The notes under the pieces were generated by a model, which searched no databases, was not told the origin of the DNA, and worked only from the letters and a program-made list of their open reading frames with translations. This document shows positions 5,434 to 6,978 of a DNA stretch of 6,978 nucleotides, in pieces. The stretch covers positions 1 to 6,978 of the forward strand of contig CAMLOZ010000184.1 in NCBI GenBank assembly GCA_946481625.1, written 5' to 3'. This DNA comes from an uncultured Haloferula sp. (GTDB lineage: Bacteria > Verrucomicrobiota > Verrucomicrobiae > Verrucomicrobiales > Akkermansiaceae). A program made the position numbers and the translations under genes. How positions within the stretch are numbered: the stretch's first letter is position 1; each line of letters begins with the position of its first letter.

Positions 5434-6072
5434 ATGAAAAAACCAGGAATCGCAAAACGTGCCGGGGGTTTCACCCTGGTGGAATTGATGGTGGCCATCG
5501 TCATCGTCGCCGTGCTCGCCGGTCTCGTCTTCGGCTTGGCGAAGAGCGCGCTCGGCAAGTCCCGCCTTACGGCCAGCGTCCAGCGCGCCCGCGATCTGGG
5601 CGTGCGGGTGGAAGGCTACACCCAGGACAACGCCGGCATCCTTCCGGTGTGGCGGGATTCCTCCCAGGATCTCTACTGGTGGGGCATGCTGGTGAAGGAT
5701 CCGAAAAACGAATCGGAGCTCGAAATTTTCAAAAGCCCGGGCGACAGCGATTTCAACGTGAAGAAGATCGAATCGACCGTCTCTTACGGCTGGAACGCCC
5801 GCGTGGTGGGCCGCAGCGAGGAAGCCGGCGAGGAAGGCCCGAAGCGCAAGGTGATCTTCAAGAACCCTTCCAAGATCCTGGTCCTCGCCGATACCAAGAC
5901 CGGCAACATGGGCCTGCTGAGCGACACCGCACTTCCCGACCCCAAGCGCTACAACGGCAAGGCCGCCGGCGTGATGCTCGACGGCTCCGGAATCACGCTC
6001 GACGTGGAAACCGCTTTCAAAGGCGACTCGCCGTATTTCTGGACCGAGGAAGAGCGCCAGGAACGCGAATAG
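5434..6072 (+). CDS. Prepilin-like protein (type II secretion / type IV pilin family)
   Basis: 212 residues from the ATG at 5434. The N-terminus is a class III prepilin signal: basic leader MKKPGIAKRAGG, cleavage after Gly12 by a PilD-type peptidase, then FTLVE with Phe13 (to be N-methylated) and Glu17 at +5, followed by a hydrophobic helix to about residue 38. The rest is a globular pseudopilin domain. It contains SYGWNARVVG (117-126) and YNGKAAGVMLDG (173-184). The latter matches the H-x9-DG motif of PVC-group prepilins, with Tyr173 where His is usual. Such proteins are assembled in the inner membrane into pseudopili or secretion filaments; the exact system is unknown, as no gsp or pil gene adjoins. 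An in-frame GTG at 5395, nine bases after AGGA (5382-5385) and with GGAG at 5377-5380, would extend the leader to 25 residues and has the better ribosome site. The ATG is preferred because the leader length is then ordinary. The tail (WTEEERQERE) is strikingly acidic. Confidence 0.88.
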   Translation: MKKPGIAKRAGGFTLVELMVAIVIVAVLAGLVFGLAKSALGKSRLTASVQRARDLGVRVEGYTQDNAGILPVWRDSSQDLYWWGMLVKDPKNESELEIFKSPGDSDFNVKKIESTVSYGWNARVVGRSEEAGEEGPKRKVIFKNPSKILVLADTKTGNMGLLSDTALPDPKRYNGKAAGVMLDGSGITLDVETAFKGDSPYFWTEEERQERE

Positions 6073-6089
6073 CCATCCGCCCGCGGTGC

Positions 6090-6686
6090 TCAGGCCGCCG
6101 CCCCGGCGATCGAACGGATCGCCGCTTGAACCGATTCAGGCCCTTCGTCCGTGCTCACCACATGGACGAAGGGTTCTTTTTTGAGCCCCAGGAAGATCTC
6201 GCGGCACTTCGCCAGCGCGTCGCGTTTTTCGAATTCGTTCGCCGTGTCGCCTCTCCCGCCGATCCGCGAGAGCGCGGTATCCACATCGAGATCGAGGATG
6301 AACAGCAGATCGGGGCGCGGCGCGAAGACCTCGTTCTGCCGCCGGATCTCCGCCGGGTCGAAGCCGCGCGCCCCCTGATAAGCCATCGTGGAGAAATAGT
6401 AGCGGTCGAGGATCACCACCTTTCCCGCCGCCAGCGCCGGAGCGATCAACTGCTCCACGTGCTCGCGGCGATCCTTGAGAAAGAGCTCGAGTTCGTCCTG
6501 CGGGGAGAGCCGGCCCGTGAGTGCCGTGGACCGGATCTGCCGGCCCCATGGCCCGTCGGTCGGCTCGCGGCTGGCCACCACCTCCCGCCCCCGCGAGCGG
6601 AACCATTCCGCCAGCAACCCCGCCTGCGTCGATTTTCCGGTGCCGTCGATGCCTTCGAGGACGATAAAGAGGCCGCTGTGGTTCAT
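6090..6686 (-). CDS. tmk: Thymidylate kinase (dTMP kinase)
   Basis: 198 residues from the ATG at 6684-6686, near the family's usual 200-215. Tmk phosphorylates dTMP to dTDP with ATP, an essential cytoplasmic step in dTTP synthesis. Motifs in order: FIVLEGIDGTGKSTQ with the P-loop at 12-19; REPT at 40-43; ELFLKDRREH at 67-76; the dTMP-site motif DRYYFSTMAYQG at 94-105; and the LID segment around RIGGRGD (141-147), then EFEKRD. The frame is open upstream to 6827, but the extra 47 residues (ending PCPPRPGLGACRTLL) show no homology-like features, so the start beside the first beta strand is used. The leader is CACCCTCCTG, pyrimidine-rich without a Shine-Dalgarno sequence. The gene converges on the prepilin gene (17 bases between stops) and carries that gene's terminator inside its own 3' coding part. 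Confidence 0.96.
   Translation of the reverse strand: MNHSGLFIVLEGIDGTGKSTQAGLLAEWFRSRGREVVASREPTDGPWGRQIRSTALTGRLSPQDELELFLKDRREHVEQLIAPALAAGKVVILDRYYFSTMAYQGARGFDPAEIRRQNEVFAPRPDLLFILDLDVDTALSRIGGRGDTANEFEKRDALAKCREIFLGLKKEPFVHVVSTDEGPESVQAAIRSIAGAAA
6141..6182 (+). terminator. Rho-independent terminator of the prepilin gene, inside tmk
   Basis: CCCTTCGTCC (6141-6150) pairs exactly with GGACGAAGGG (6164-6173) around a 13-base loop, followed at once by TTCTTTTTT (6174-6182). This is a textbook plus-strand intrinsic terminator, 69 bases past the prepilin stop. On the minus strand the same bases encode Tmk residues of the stretch KKEPFVHVVSTDEGP, and no T-run follows the stem there, so tmk itself would not be terminated by it. 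The form is seen directly; the activity is inferred. Confidence 0.75.
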
Positions 6687-6808
6687 CAGGAGGGTGCGGC
6701 ACGCTCCCAAACCCGGACGCGGAGGGCAAGGGTGGATGTGCATGACGCGGTCCGAGAACCATTCAAGGACATCGCTTCCGATGCCTGCCCCCCTGCTCCA
6801 CGCCTTCG

Positions 6809-6837
6809 TTGACAGATCATTTTCCACCGCTCAGACA
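6809..6837 (+). promoter_or_regulatory. Possible promoter of the terminal lipoprotein gene
   Basis: A perfect sigma70-type -35 hexamer TTGACA lies at 6809-6814. Seventeen bases on, CAGACA (6832-6837) matches TATAAT at only two of six positions. Transcription from here would begin close to the ATG at 6846 and give a nearly leaderless mRNA. The -35 may be coincidental. Confidence 0.25.
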
Positions 6838-6845
6838 GCGCCTGC

Positions 6846-6978
6846 ATGAAATTCTCCCCTTGCCTCAAGCTGGCGACCGTTGGCCTCGCCTCGATGACTC
6901 TCCCCGGTTGCGTGAACTATCACAGCTTGCCGACCGACTACAGCGGTCCGGTCGCGGTCATCCGCGGCACCTCGGCCC
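6846..6978 (+). CDS. N-terminus of a small lipoprotein, function unknown (partial)
   Basis: The first 44 codons are visible before the right edge. MKFSPCLKLATVGLASMTLPGC is a lipoprotein signal peptide: basic N-region, hydrophobic core and lipobox LPGC with lipidated Cys22. Pro at -2 is the same unusual choice seen in the acyl-carrier lipoprotein at 1192-1647. The mature part begins VNYHSLPTDYSGPVAVIRGT, which could be the first strand of a beta-rich domain; I do not recognise a family. No Shine-Dalgarno sequence precedes the ATG. It is divergent from tmk with about 160 bases between starts, which must hold both promoters. Confidence 0.7.
   Translation, partial: MKFSPCLKLATVGLASMTLPGCVNYHSLPTDYSGPVAVIRGTSA

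Noticed and set aside
5649..6812. A 387-codon open frame on the plus strand across the prepilin gene and opposite tmk
   Set aside because: It overlaps the prepilin in another frame and tmk antisense; its composition is Arg/Gly/Gln-rich without motifs.
6687..6827. An N-terminal extension of tmk to an upstream ATG
   Set aside because: The added 47 residues lie before the first beta strand of the kinase fold, make the protein longer than usual and show no targeting signal.
1..6978. A parS site (TGTTTCACGTGAAACA-like) to accompany parB
   Set aside because: No such palindrome was found by reading the window, including the parB flanks.

Overview
The window looks like chromosomal DNA from a GC-rich member of the PVC superphylum, most likely Verrucomicrobiota (Verrucomicrobiales, Luteolibacter/Haloferula-like). 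The reasons are the wording of the prepilin (GGFTLVELMVAIVI leader and a C-terminal x9-DG motif), the Tmk sequence, a membrane coiled-coil protein with a small beta domain of a kind I associate with this phylum, and start sites that mostly lack Shine-Dalgarno sequences. This placement is inference; there is no rRNA gene to confirm it. No CRISPR array, tRNA, rRNA, intact insertion sequence or phage gene was found.

Layout, left to right. Positions 1-1065 (minus strand) hold parB and, just downstream of it, the first 47 codons of a membrane-anchored or secreted protein cut by the window edge. Positions 1192-1647 (minus) encode the oddest gene here: a lipoprotein signal peptide joined through a disordered linker to a complete acyl carrier protein domain. 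Positions 1648-2443 hold no intact gene. They contain what looks like the frameshifted 5' remnant of a secreted glycoside-hydrolase-like gene, a perfect 12-bp hairpin, and four copies of the octamer CCCCCCGG.

From 2444 the plus strand encodes a 53-residue DUF1328 membrane protein, then a tight cbpA-cbpM pair: a class II DnaJ co-chaperone and its dedicated MerR-like modulator, one base apart. After an intergenic stretch with hairpins comes a 348-residue protein with one membrane span and a coiled coil / beta domain / coiled coil plan (4204-5250), then a prepilin-like protein (5434-6072). The prepilin gene converges on thymidylate kinase tmk (minus, 6090-6686). A strong rho-independent terminator reading on the plus strand lies inside the tmk coding sequence. 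The window ends in the first 44 codons of another small lipoprotein (plus, from 6846), divergent from tmk.

Functionally this is mostly housekeeping (chromosome segregation, proteostasis, dTTP synthesis) mixed with lineage-specific envelope proteins. No defence or mobile system is evident. The best candidate for something undescribed is the exported acyl carrier protein; next is the membrane coiled-coil protein.
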